Positions 8,402 to 16,507 of a stretch of DNA of 32,047 nt are shown piece by piece. The DNA lies in assembly GCA_902769055.1 (NCBI GenBank), contig CACXNL010000010.1:1-32047 (forward strand), in the 5' to 3' direction. The notes beneath the pieces were generated by a model. That model did not search any database. It was not told the DNA's origin and was given only the letters and a program-made list of their open reading frames with translations. Position numbers and translations under genes: made by a program. Position 1 is the first letter of the stretch; the number at the start of each line of letters is the position of its first letter. The DNA is from an uncultured Pseudomonadota bacterium (GTDB lineage Bacteria > Pseudomonadota > Alphaproteobacteria > RUG11792).

Positions 8402-9717
8402 TTGACTATTTTTCCCATAACTGAATTTTCACCAGCTTGTTCTATGTAAACATTTCTGAATTCCCCAATCAAGTTTTCGGAGCTCTCAACAATAACCGAC
8501 TGCAGATAGACATTTTTCCCGATATACTGATTTGGTTTTCGCCCGCGTCTTTCAAATAACACCTCCTGGGTTTTACCAATCAGCGCGTTATTGTGATACA
8601 CTTGCCCCTCTATTAGGGTTTTCTGCAAAATTGCCAGGCGTCTTTCCTTTTCTTCTTCGGAAATTTGCCCCTGCATTTTATCTGCCGGTGTATTTTTTCT
8701 TCGACTATACTTGAACGAATACGAAATGGTATACTTCACTAGCTCCGCCAACTTAACGGTATCCAAGAACTCTTCCTCAGATTCCGTCGGGAAGCCGACT
8801 ATAAAGTCTGAAGAAAACTGAATATTCGGACATATTTCACGAAATCTCGCTAATTTATCTAAATATTCCTGTGCTGTATGCCCCCTGTTCATCGCTTTCA
8901 AAATCCGGTCGTTCCCAGATTGCACAGGAATATGCGCAAATGGCGCTAAAACCGGCGTCTCTGCATGAATTTGCATTAACTCCGTCGTGAAATCCTTCGG
9001 GTGAGATGTTGTATATCGCAAGCGTTTCAGTCCATCCAGCTCCGCTATTTCACGTATCAACCGCTCTAATCGCCAAGTTCCCTTTGGTTCTCCAATATTT
9101 ATATACGGTGCCTCCCCGTGATACGAATTTACATTCTGTCCTATCAGTGTTATTTCTTTCGCTCCATTGCTTAATAGCTCCTTTACTTCGTTAATAATAT
9201 CTCTTGCCGGACGTGAATACTCACGCCCGCGAGTATAAGGAACGACGCAATACGTACAGAAATTGTCACATCCCTCCTGAATAGTCACGAATTCACTGAA
9301 CGACACATTTGTTCGTCCAGGCAAACACCCGAACTTCTGCGCCTGGTCGAAATTTATATCCAAAATTTTCTTCTTTGAACCACTCAAGACTTCATTTATA
9401 TGCTCAGGTAATCGATGATACGCCTGCGCACCAAATGAAATATCAATATGCTTATGTTCAAAAATACTTCTTCCCTCCGCCTGCGATACGCATCCACCAA
9501 CAGCGATTACTTTTGTTTTATCATTCCTTAAAATCCCAATATTCGAAAACAACTTTTGCACCGCGCGCTCCCGGATATTACAGGTGTAAAAAATCAGGAT
9601 ATCCGCTTCGCTCGCATCATTTGCCTTTTCAAAACCGCTTTCTACCAGCAAATCAGCAATCCGCCTCGCATCGTAGACGTTCATCTGGCAACCGTAAACC
9701 TCTATATGAAACTTCAT
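8398..9717 (-). CDS. miaB: tRNA-2-methylthio-N6-isopentenyladenosine synthase
   Basis: A radical-SAM methylthiotransferase that adds a methylthio group to i6A37 of tRNAs reading codons that start with U. The 439 residues show the UPF0004 N-terminal domain, with Cys in VYGCQMN, TCNIRE and GGCVSQAEG for one Fe-S cluster. The radical-SAM motif CDNFCTYC follows, then VVPYTRGREYSRP, the TSHPKDF and HIPVQSGND signatures, and a C-terminal TRAM domain. All catalytic cysteines are present and the length matches the family. The gene heads the miaB-ybeY-corC-polA run. A gap of 166 bases separates it from xseA upstream; that gap holds nothing convincing. Confidence 0.95.
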   Translation of the reverse strand: MKFHIEVYGCQMNVYDARRIADLLVESGFEKANDASEADILIFYTCNIRERAVQKLFSNIGILRNDKTKVIAVGGCVSQAEGRSIFEHKHIDISFGAQAYHRLPEHINEVLSGSKKKILDINFDQAQKFGCLPGRTNVSFSEFVTIQEGCDNFCTYCVVPYTRGREYSRPARDIINEVKELLSNGAKEITLIGQNVNSYHGEAPYINIGEPKGTWRLERLIREIAELDGLKRLRYTTSHPKDFTTELMQIHAETPVLAPFAHIPVQSGNDRILKAMNRGHTAQEYLDKLARFREICPNIQFSSDFIVGFPTESEEEFLDTVKLAELVKYTISYSFKYSRRKNTPADKMQGQISEEEKERRLAILQKTLIEGQVYHNNALIGKTQEVLFERRGRKPNQYIGKNVYLQSVIVESSENLIGEFRNVYIEQAGENSVMGKIVK

Positions 9718-9883
9718 AGTTCTAATTTCTTATACCTAACATTTTTCTAAAACCTTCGATATCTTTCTCCGCCACCTCAAGCATTTTCTGTATCTAAACC
9801 ACTTTATCCTTTTGTTGCATGGAAGGGATATGAGTACTCTCTGGCTGTATTGTACACGTACTCCGGATGAAGCGGACGATGTT

Positions 9884-11215
9884 TTAAAACACTTTTGTTG
9901 TTCCATCGTGGAAATGTATATTTACTCCATTTTTACGGGTGCACTCGAAATCTTCCTTTGTTGCAATGATTTTCCCATCTAAGGAGGTCATAAAACAAAA
10001 ACCTTTTTCTAGTATTTTTCTAAACGATGCTTGTTCCAGTCTATTAGATATAACAGCAAACTTATCAAGATATTGTGTCATTTTGTTAATTAAAATCTTA
10101 TCGAAATATTTTGCGATTGATGTAAACTTTTGGTGTTTAAAGTTCAGATAATTCTGTGGGCTAATGAGCTTTTGTGCCCTCAAATTTAACTCAGATTTAT
10201 TTATAAAATTCTTGATAGCCAGCGACAGTCTTTCGACTTTGTCGTCAAATTTCTGAGTTATGCCTATTACGAAGGATTGAGCGGTGGATAAGTACTTAGT
10301 AGTTGCCGAGAGCCGAAGTCTTTGTTCTTGCACTAGTCGAAGCATTGAATCTTGCATGCGATTTATATTTTCTGATATTTGTTTTTTTACATCAGATAAT
10401 ACCGGTGTCGTCAGCTCAATTGCTGCTGTTGGGGTCGGAGCGCGCACATCAGCCGCATAATCTATCAGTGTCCAGTCCGGCTCGTGTCCTACCCCAGAAA
10501 CTACAGGAATTTTGCTTTCGAACACTGCTTTAATAACAGCTTCTTCGTTAAAAGCCCAAAGATCCTCGATACTTCCTCCTCCGCGAGCCACGATTAAGAC
10601 GTCCGGTCGGTTTTCAGTCATAAAATTAAATCCACGGATGGCTGAAGCAACCTGATTTGCAGCGCCAGCTCCTTGAACATTAGTTGACCAAACGAGTACT
10701 TGGCAAAATGGGTAGCGGTCTTTTAGGCGATTTTCCATATCGTGAAGCACCGCTCCGGTTTTGGATGTTACGATGCCAATAAGTTGCGGAAATTTCGGCA
10801 ATTGCCGTTTGTTACTGAAGTATCCACGTGAATCGAAAAGTTTTTTCCTTTCGTTTAATAATTTTAGTAATGCACCTTCGCCGGCTATATTTGCTTCTTC
10901 AATTATGAACTGGTATTGAGATCTCGCCGGGTATGACGTAACCCGACCTTTTACTACGATTTCCATTCCTTCTTCAAGGGCTATGCTAAGTTTTGTTCCG
11001 CGCCAGCATATTGCGTTTATTACGGAATCGTTATCCTTCAATGCAAAATATGTGTGTCCAGATGAGTGGCGCTTTAGCCCCGATATTTCACCTTGAAGTT
11101 TTAATGACGCGAAGTTTTCTTCAATTCGTCCTTTTATCGCCTGGGATAATTCAGACACGGTGAAAATTTTTTCATCGCCAAAAAGATGAATCTTTTCTGC
11201 TGAATTACTTGCCAT
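9884..11215 (-). CDS. xseA: Exodeoxyribonuclease VII large subunit
   Basis: The catalytic subunit of exonuclease VII, a single-strand-specific nuclease acting in repair and recombination. The 443-residue protein has the N-terminal OB-fold (TVSELSQAIKGRIEENF; LQGEISGLKRHSSGHTYFAL) and the nuclease core (GIVTSKTGAVLHDM; ARGGGSIEDLWAFNEE; SGVGHEPDWTLIDYAADVRAPTPTAAIE). A coiled-coil C-terminal region follows. Its partner subunit XseB is encoded far away at 18955, on the other strand. The start ATG is preceded by AGGA with 7-nt spacing. That AGGA is the 3' arm of a hairpin in the leader, so translation may be controlled (see the site at 11224). Confidence 0.95.
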   Translation of the reverse strand: MASNSAEKIHLFGDEKIFTVSELSQAIKGRIEENFASLKLQGEISGLKRHSSGHTYFALKDNDSVINAICWRGTKLSIALEEGMEIVVKGRVTSYPARSQYQFIIEEANIAGEGALLKLLNERKKLFDSRGYFSNKRQLPKFPQLIGIVTSKTGAVLHDMENRLKDRYPFCQVLVWSTNVQGAGAANQVASAIRGFNFMTENRPDVLIVARGGGSIEDLWAFNEEAVIKAVFESKIPVVSGVGHEPDWTLIDYAADVRAPTPTAAIELTTPVLSDVKKQISENINRMQDSMLRLVQEQRLRLSATTKYLSTAQSFVIGITQKFDDKVERLSLAIKNFINKSELNLRAQKLISPQNYLNFKHQKFTSIAKYFDKILINKMTQYLDKFAVISNRLEQASFRKILEKGFCFMTSLDGKIIATKEDFECTRKNGVNIHFHDGTTKVF

Positions 11216-11223
11216 TAGAACAT

Positions 11224-11265
11224 CCTAAGAACTTAACTTGTACTCATTGTACAACATCTCTTAGG
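11224..11265 (-). promoter_or_regulatory. Nested hairpin in the xseA leader that covers the ribosome binding site
   Basis: In minus-strand orientation the leader reads CCTAAGA, a 4-nt gap, TTGTAC-AATGA-GTACAA, a 7-nt gap, then TCTTAGG. Both the inner 6-bp and outer 7-bp arms are perfect complements. The outer 3' arm contains TTAGG of the xseA Shine-Dalgarno AGGA, so the folded RNA would hide it. The inner palindrome could equally be a protein operator in DNA. Confidence 0.5.
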
Positions 11266-11376
11266 TATTTTAAATCTTTTTGATTAAGGAATAAGTTAGC
11301 CTCTGTTGACATTTTTATTCTTCATTATTGAGATTGAAATATTTGAACTGTAATGTTGCTTTTCCAAAACTTGATG

Positions 11377-11406
11377 TTGTCCTGTACTAAAGGATCGTGG
11401 TATCAT
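11377..11406 (+). promoter_or_regulatory. Putative promoter of the Trp-leader/permease unit
   Basis: TTGTCC (11377-11382), 18-nt spacer, TATCAT (11401-11406). The pair stands 33 nt upstream of the leader-peptide ATG, which fits a transcript starting near 11413. It is a moderate sigma-70-type match. Confidence 0.45.
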
Positions 11407-11438
11407 CAACCCGTAAATATCGATGACGAGGTGCCTAC

Positions 11439-11501
11439 ATGATTTGTACAAAAAGTGTGAACGTTATCTCGTGCTCATTCCTGACGAAGTGGTGGCGCTG
11501 A
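11439..11501 (+). CDS. Leader peptide with tandem Trp codons (putative attenuator peptide)
   Basis: A 20-codon frame begins with ATG 11439 behind an excellent ribosome binding site (GAGG at 11429-11432 region, 7-nt spacing). The peptide ends Thr-Lys-Trp-Trp-Arg and then TGA. Two adjacent TGG codons just before the stop are the hallmark of Trp leader peptides; the rhizobial trpL peptide also ends in Trp codons plus a short tail. A perfect GGCGC-TGA-GCGCC hairpin begins inside the second Trp codon. The downstream gene is an aromatic amino acid permease. I infer that ribosome stalling at the Trp codons under Trp shortage changes the leader fold and raises permease expression. The peptide itself probably has no separate enzymatic role. 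Confidence 0.6.
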   Translation: MICTKSVNVISCSFLTKWWR

Positions 11502-11565
11502 GCGCCGAAAATAATTTTATAAATCTGAAGTTTTATAGTTTGTGTCCCCGAGGGGATGGTTTTTG
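11494..11565 (+). promoter_or_regulatory. Attenuator-like hairpins between leader peptide and permease
   Basis: The first hairpin is GGCGC-TGA-GCGCC at 11494-11506 and overlaps the second Trp codon and the stop of the leader peptide. The second is TCCC-CGAG-GGGA at 11545-11556, followed by a T-rich TGGTTTTTG (11557-11565) as in a weak intrinsic terminator. The permease Shine-Dalgarno lies just behind. No clear alternative antiterminator pairing was worked out by eye, so the switching mechanism is inferred. Confidence 0.45.
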
Positions 11566-11579
11566 TTAGGAGTGTTGTT

Positions 11580-12710
11580 ATGAGTAAATTTGTGAATTCT
11601 GTTTTTTTAGTTTCTGGAACAGCTATTGGTTCAGGGCTGATATCGTTACCAATTTCAGCTGCCAAACTTGGCATGAAATGGGCGGTTGCGATCACATTGC
11701 TTGCATTTCTGGTTGCATACAAAACATCGTGTTTAACGGTTGAACTCATGAAAAACCGAGGGCGACCACTTAGTATAGTTGAGTTGTCGAGTGAGATATC
11801 AGGTGGTATTGCGAAATCAATTTCGATGAGTTCGTTATACGCACTTTCTTTGGCATTGCTTTGCGCATACTTTGCAGGAACGAGCAGTATCCTCGGGAGT
11901 TTTTTCGAATTGAGCTCAATGTTGTCGGCATTAGTTTGCATTGCCGTATTTTGGGTTTTGTTTTTAAGTCGTGCGCAAGTATTCAACAAGCTAAATTCAG
12001 GGATGATGTTTGTTTTACTTACACTTATCGTTTGCGTTATATGCACAATTCCGGTAAACAATAACGGATTCAATGCGACCCCAATGAATTGCGATTTTGC
12101 AACAATAATGCCTTTTTTACCTATCATCTTTACCTCATTCGGTGTGCAGAACGTGTGTCCGTATGTGGCGCAAAATATGGGACTTGATGACATGAAAGCA
12201 ATCAAAAAAGTGTTTCTCATTGGGACGTTAATTCCGGCTATCGTTTACGTGTCGTGGATTTATGCTGTTTTGGCGAGAGTTTACGTATTCGATAATGCGC
12301 TTTACATCAGGATTTTGGAAGGGAATATAGATGTTGGAGAACTGGTTGGATCGCTATGTAATTCAGCACATTTCAAATTCGAAGCAGTAATTTTGAAATT
12401 GCTATCGTTGTTTGCGATTTTAACTTCCGCAGCAGGGACGGGAGTAGGTCTCATTACTTCGCTGAAGGAAACAGTGTTGGGAAAAAGTAAAACGCTGATC
12501 CTCTTCGTGGTCATTGGAATTCCAACAGCTTTAACTTTGTTAATTCCGAACGCATTTATACGAATACTTTCATTTGGCGGTATGATCGCAACAACCTTTG
12601 TCATTTTTATGCCGGTTTTTCTGAACACCAAAATGCGCAAGCTCAGCATTTCTGATGTGTTGTGCTTCATCTTCGGAATGCTTGTTGTTTGGGCGGAGCT
12701 ATTTATGTGA
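11580..12710 (+). CDS. Aromatic amino acid permease (HAAAP family, Trp/Tyr type)
   Basis: A proton-coupled importer for tryptophan or tyrosine in the inner membrane. The 376-residue protein has about 10-11 hydrophobic segments and opens with the family signature VFLVSGTAIGSGLISLP, matching TyrP/Mtr/TnaB; a later FTSFGVQNVCPY segment also fits. The start is ATG 11580 because AGGAG lies 7 nt upstream; an in-frame ATG at 11556 falls inside the leader hairpin. Permeases of this type are common in intracellular bacteria that take amino acids from a host. Tandem Trp codons in the leader argue that tryptophan is the substrate. Substrate choice cannot be read from the protein alone. Confidence 0.85.
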   Translation: MSKFVNSVFLVSGTAIGSGLISLPISAAKLGMKWAVAITLLAFLVAYKTSCLTVELMKNRGRPLSIVELSSEISGGIAKSISMSSLYALSLALLCAYFAGTSSILGSFFELSSMLSALVCIAVFWVLFLSRAQVFNKLNSGMMFVLLTLIVCVICTIPVNNNGFNATPMNCDFATIMPFLPIIFTSFGVQNVCPYVAQNMGLDDMKAIKKVFLIGTLIPAIVYVSWIYAVLARVYVFDNALYIRILEGNIDVGELVGSLCNSAHFKFEAVILKLLSLFAILTSAAGTGVGLITSLKETVLGKSKTLILFVVIGIPTALTLLIPNAFIRILSFGGMIATTFVIFMPVFLNTKMRKLSISDVLCFIFGMLVVWAELFM

Positions 12711-12816
12711 AAAGCACAGTTTAAAACCTGAGTTTTTCCTTACACGTCTTCGTCCTTAGTTTTAGGAGTAGGGGAGGGCGATAAAATCGGCACTTCGTCG
12801 AACATTTGTAAACAAA

Positions 12817-13398
12817 TTATTCCACAAATTCATCGTCGGCATTGGCTTTGTCATCCGACGATTTTTCAGTATCGTTTGGTTTCTCTTTGGCTTGCTCTCC
12901 TTTTGCTTCTGGCGATGTTTTTTCCGGCGTGTCTTTACCTTTTTCAGAGTTTTCTGTTTTAAGATTCTCTGCTTTTGAACTCTCCTTTTCAGGGTTTTCC
13001 GTGGTCTCTTTTTCAGATTTTGATTGTTCGGCGGTTGGTTTTGCCTCAACAACTTTTGCTGCTTCTCCTTTCTTTTCGGCAACCTGAGGCGCTTCTGGCA
13101 TCTTTTCATTTACTTCGCTTGTCATTGGGCGATTAGTAGTATCAAACATTCTGCTTTGCTGAAATGTCGGCTCAAAACCCATATGTGTTTGTGCTGGCAA
13201 TTTTGTTTCAATAGTCGAGCAAGTTTTTCCATCACATTTATTTAGTACAGTGCTTTTTTTATCAAAAATATAAATGGAGTTGTCGCCATTTGTTAATAAT
13301 GTATATCTGTTTGTATATTCGTTGTATGATATAACTAAAACGCAACACACGATCATTGTTGCGCATAATATCAGTGTTATTTTTACTCCGCCAAACAT
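12817..13398 (-). CDS. Single-pass membrane protein with charged tail, function unknown
   Basis: A protein of about 193 residues without a family I recognise. One transmembrane helix near the N-terminus (VKITLILCATMIVCCVLVIS) is followed by a small segment (YTLLTNGDNSIYIFDKKST) with two Cys (NKCDGKTCS) that may form a disulfide. The last 110 residues are low complexity, dominated by Lys, Glu, Ser, Thr and Pro. The start ATG 13398 fits better than the TTG 18 bases upstream, because GAGG precedes it, although the spacing of 12 nt is long. The tail resembles in composition the N-terminal part of the 631-residue secreted protein, and both genes have a CtrA box upstream. Confidence 0.7.
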   Translation of the reverse strand: MFGGVKITLILCATMIVCCVLVISYNEYTNRYTLLTNGDNSIYIFDKKSTVLNKCDGKTCSTIETKLPAQTHMGFEPTFQQSRMFDTTNRPMTSEVNEKMPEAPQVAEKKGEAAKVVEAKPTAEQSKSEKETTENPEKESSKAENLKTENSEKGKDTPEKTSPEAKGEQAKEKPNDTEKSSDDKANADDEFVE

Positions 13399-13463
13399 AC
13401 TTATCTCTGTCCTCAAAAATTTTCAAATACGTATGCTACACATACAAGGTATACTGGAGATAG

Positions 13464-13478
13464 TTAATGAAACGTTAA
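13464..13478. promoter_or_regulatory. CtrA-type binding site in a divergent intergenic region
   Basis: TTAA-TGAAACG-TTAA on the plus strand; on the minus strand it reads TTAA-CGTTTCA-TTAAC, a full consensus CtrA box. Read toward the minus-strand membrane-protein gene, the second TTAAC can serve as the -35 with TATGTG 17 nt downstream, so activation of that gene is plausible. It lies only 13 bases before the plus-strand hydrolase ATG and just behind a TATACT (13450-13455), so it may repress that gene. Confidence 0.55.
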
Positions 13479-13490
13479 GGTGTAGGGAAA

Positions 13491-15248
13491 ATGTTAAGAA
13501 AAATTCAAAAGTTGTCGACAATTTGTGGACTAAAAGTTTTGCTGTTTTGCATGTTTTTGTTCGAAGGCATTCAAATTTCTGTTGGCGTCGCACAAGAACA
13601 GGTAGCTAATGTTTTGGACAACAAGAAAATTTCTGATGAAGAGATTTTGAAAAATGTTCAGAAAATGGAGAAAGTTATAACTGATGGCTTGGAAAAAATA
13701 AAAATTCCTGGGGCAGCTTTGTCAATTTCGCGGGGGGACAAGGTTCTGTATTGTAAAGCGTTTGGAAAGACGGCAATGCCAGGTTACTCATCGAAAGATG
13801 TGGATATTAAGACTTTGTTCTCTGTCTCATCGGTGTCCAAAAATATTACAGCTGTTTTGGTCGGAGCATTAGTTGATGCTGGAAAAATTTCTTTTAACGA
13901 CAAAGTTAGAAAGTATTATCCAGAATTTTTTATGTGTAATGAAGAACTTTCGAATGAATTTACTGTTCAAGATTTGATTTCACACAGCTCCGGGCTAAAA
14001 CATTTTTCGGCTGATACGTTGCTGCGGGCTGGCTATGATAACAATAAAATCTTAGGCGCTTTAAGGCACTTGAAACAAAAGCCAGGTGAATATAGAAAGT
14101 ATTACGGATATCAGAATGTTGTATATGGAATTATTGGAATAGTTCTTGAAAGAGCTACTGGAGAAAGGTATGAGGATTTAGTACAAAAATATATTTTTGA
14201 GCCGATGGGGATGGAAAATTCAAGCGCCATTAGATTAGACGCTGAGGCAAGCAAATGGGGATATTTCAAGTATCTTTTATCGAGATTTTCGCATGACAAG
14301 AAGCGACAAGGATTTTTGAAAGCTACAGTGAATTTGATAACAAAGACGTTAAAACATAAATCGAAGATGGTGGTTGATATTCACACACGTCATATGGATG
14401 ATATATTGCGCCTAGAACATGGCGATTTTTACCATAAATTTCCAGCAACATCGGGGGTGAGCCTATCAGCAGAAGACTTCGCGAAGTGGCTTGCTATGTT
14501 GGCAAATGAAGGTACATATAACGGCAAGCAGATAGTATCAAGGGCGACTTTTGCCAAATTGACATCAGATATCGTAACTATAAAGGGGATTAAAGATGAC
14601 GATGTAACGTTTGTGAAATCGCGTTTCCCAAGAGAAGATATGCACTATGGTATGGGATTTTTTAATTCGAAATACGCAGATAACGGGCAAAATGCGCGGA
14701 AAGTATTTTTTCACATGGGAGGAATACGTGGATCTACCGCATTTTTTACAGTATCGCCGGGCGATGACATAGCGGTCGGGGTATCTTGTAACCTTGGAGG
14801 AGTTGCGACAACTAGGTTTTGTGAATATGCAGTAAATGCTGTTTTGGACATTATATTTGGGTTTTCGCATATAGATTGGGTGCAGCAAGATATAGATGCA
14901 ACACAATATTTCAGGAGCAAAAATAAGCAATTTATCGACAATATGGTACTTCGTAATCCAATGCCCATGGACTATCGCGAAAAATATATAGGGACGTACA
15001 CAAGCGAATTATACGGTGATATTTCAATATCCGAGAGAAATAATGAATTGTGGATATCCGATGGCATAAAAGAGGCGAAATTGCGGAATATAAATGGAGA
15101 CGTATTTGCATTTCCAAGTATGGACATATCGTATTCGCCTTTTGAAGGGGATGAGTATATATTTTTCTATCGAGATGCGTATAACAATATATCTTCATGC
15201 GAGGCGTCGTGTTTTAATGAAAACAAAACGCTGTTTACCAAGAAGTAA
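13491..15248 (+). CDS. Secreted serine hydrolase of the class C beta-lactamase/penicillin-binding fold
   Basis: A 585-residue exported enzyme of the beta-lactamase family (AmpC/EstB/D-Ala-D-Ala peptidase type). An N-terminal hydrophobic segment (LKVLLFCMFLFEGIQIS) is a probable signal peptide. The active site is complete: SxxK as S114-V-S-K117, YxN as Y207-Q-N209, and HMGG near residue 408 in the KTG position; LISHSSGL is the usual family stretch. About 120 residues beyond the catalytic domain form a C-terminal extension like those seen in esterase-type members. The substrate (peptidoglycan peptide, ester or beta-lactam) cannot be told from sequence. ATG 13491 has GTAGGG 4 nt upstream. A GC-rich terminator follows 6 nt behind the stop. 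Confidence 0.85.
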   Translation: MLRKIQKLSTICGLKVLLFCMFLFEGIQISVGVAQEQVANVLDNKKISDEEILKNVQKMEKVITDGLEKIKIPGAALSISRGDKVLYCKAFGKTAMPGYSSKDVDIKTLFSVSSVSKNITAVLVGALVDAGKISFNDKVRKYYPEFFMCNEELSNEFTVQDLISHSSGLKHFSADTLLRAGYDNNKILGALRHLKQKPGEYRKYYGYQNVVYGIIGIVLERATGERYEDLVQKYIFEPMGMENSSAIRLDAEASKWGYFKYLLSRFSHDKKRQGFLKATVNLITKTLKHKSKMVVDIHTRHMDDILRLEHGDFYHKFPATSGVSLSAEDFAKWLAMLANEGTYNGKQIVSRATFAKLTSDIVTIKGIKDDDVTFVKSRFPREDMHYGMGFFNSKYADNGQNARKVFFHMGGIRGSTAFFTVSPGDDIAVGVSCNLGGVATTRFCEYAVNAVLDIIFGFSHIDWVQQDIDATQYFRSKNKQFIDNMVLRNPMPMDYREKYIGTYTSELYGDISISERNNELWISDGIKEAKLRNINGDVFAFPSMDISYSPFEGDEYIFFYRDAYNNISSCEASCFNENKTLFTKK

Positions 15249-15254
15249 AGTAGC

Positions 15255-15276
15255 CTATCCCCCCGTAGGGGGGTAG
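15255..15276. terminator. Bidirectional terminator between convergent genes
   Basis: CTA-T-CCCCCC (15255-15264), loop GTA, GGGGGG-TAG (15268-15276), a stem of nine pairs with one bulged T, then TCCTTT. It sits between the hydrolase stop and the stop of the leucine-rich-repeat gene on the other strand, and can serve both. Confidence 0.7.
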
Positions 15277-15280
15277 TCCT

Positions 15281-16351
15281 TTAAATTACTTCACCTAAGT
15301 CTGTGTCGTGTTTTTGCAATTGCGAACAAACTGCCTGTAGCGCTGTCCCCTTTATATAGGCGTCCTGCTCAGCGCTAGCGTTTGTGGGTAAATCCGCGTA
15401 TACCAAATTTTCGCAATCTTCAAGCATATCGCCGTAGTATTTTGTATTTTTCATATTAAAGCTGCTGAGATCTAATTCTTGTAAATTGTGACACTGTCTG
15501 AACATATAGCACATATCGGATACCTTCTCTGTTTTGAATTTGTCCAGTTTTAAGCTAGTTAGGCTTGTACATTTATCGAACATCCACGCCATTTCTTCGA
15601 CATTTCTCGTATCAAAGTGGCTTAAGTCGAGTGATTTCAAACTGCGGCATCCGTTGAACATTGATTGCATTGTTGTAACATTACGTGTGTTGAAACTTGA
15701 TATATTTAAGTCTTTCAATTTATTACATTCTCCGAACAGCATAAGCATGTTTGTTACTTTTTTTGTGTTGAAATTGCTTAAGTCCAGTTTTTCTAGTTCG
15801 CAACAATAATGAAACATACTTTCCATATTCGTGACATTACTGGTGTTGAAATTCGTGAAATTTATGTTTTTCAGCCTATTGCAGAGCCAAAACATCATTC
15901 GTGTTGTGTAGATTTGCGCTTTAGGATTTATTCCGCTGAAATCGATAGCAACTATAGAACCAGAGTCACAAAACATTCTTGCACAATCTTCTGGGAAATT
16001 TACATATGTTCCATTCTTGCTTTGGAATATTAGTTTTACTTTCAAATTCGGTCTCGTTCGATTGTATAAGCGCTTGAATGCACGTCCCTGTATAAGCGTT
16101 TGAGCTTTTTCCCCATTGTAGGTAAATTCACTTGGAATAATCAATGTAACTTCTTCGATTTCGCCTTTATCAGTAATTTTATCTTTTACAGAAACTCTAT
16201 TTATAACGTTATTTCCCCAGCCTGCTTCAAATTTGAAGTATTCATTGGGTGTTGTATAGCAGCCATTAAATATTACCGTTGCGTCAGTCGTCGCTTTGGC
16301 TGCAAATGTGTATGGACACAGAAGCGTAAGTACTTTTCCTATCATCTTCAT
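15281..16351 (-). CDS. BspA-type leucine-rich-repeat surface protein (DUF285 repeats)
   Basis: An exported 356-residue protein, with signal peptide around MKMIGKVLTLLCPYTFAAKA. From about residue 170 it carries six repeats with an exact 26-residue (78-bp) period. The repeat pattern is FNTxxVTxMxxMFxxCxxLxxLDLSx, the DUF285/BspA pattern typical of Mycoplasma, Treponema, Bacteroides and gut Firmicutes surface proteins. AGAAGG lies 5 nt before the ATG. The N-terminal 160 residues are of unknown type. Such proteins bind host molecules or other cells in several bacteria. They are unusual in Alphaproteobacteria, so horizontal gain is likely. It is convergent with the serine hydrolase and lies downstream of comF on the same strand. 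Confidence 0.85.
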   Translation of the reverse strand: MKMIGKVLTLLCPYTFAAKATTDATVIFNGCYTTPNEYFKFEAGWGNNVINRVSVKDKITDKGEIEEVTLIIPSEFTYNGEKAQTLIQGRAFKRLYNRTRPNLKVKLIFQSKNGTYVNFPEDCARMFCDSGSIVAIDFSGINPKAQIYTTRMMFWLCNRLKNINFTNFNTSNVTNMESMFHYCCELEKLDLSNFNTKKVTNMLMLFGECNKLKDLNISSFNTRNVTTMQSMFNGCRSLKSLDLSHFDTRNVEEMAWMFDKCTSLTSLKLDKFKTEKVSDMCYMFRQCHNLQELDLSSFNMKNTKYYGDMLEDCENLVYADLPTNASAEQDAYIKGTALQAVCSQLQKHDTDLGEVI

Positions 16352-16377
16352 GACAGCCTTCTAAAAAATAATGTTAC

Positions 16378-16402
16378 CACTCAATAATAAAATTATTGAG
16401 TG
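16378..16402 (-). terminator. Perfect 11-bp inverted repeat between comF and the LRR gene
   Basis: CACTCAATAAT-AAA-ATTATTGAGTG, fully complementary with a 3-nt loop. On the minus strand it is followed by GTAACATTATTTTTT, as expected of an intrinsic terminator behind comF. It lies only 27 bases before the LRR start codon, so it may instead be a control hairpin in that gene's leader. Confidence 0.5.
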
Positions 16403-16507
16403 CACAAACAATGTTTTTAAAAACCCGAAACAACCTAAATGGTTCTCCTGTCTTTGTTGTAAAAAAGTTACGTCGCAATGATTTATCATATAGTCTTCCA
16501 AACTATT

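Noticed and set aside
9722-9784. 20-codon minus-strand frame before miaB
   Set aside because: No ribosome binding site and no similarity; too short to support.
11435-12220. 261-codon minus-strand frame opposite the permease
   Set aside because: It is an antisense shadow of the permease gene; the plus strand has the family signature and ribosome binding site.
12762-13109. 115-codon Lys/Arg-rich minus-strand frame
   Set aside because: It is a shifted frame of the Lys/Glu-rich tail of the membrane protein at 12817-13398.
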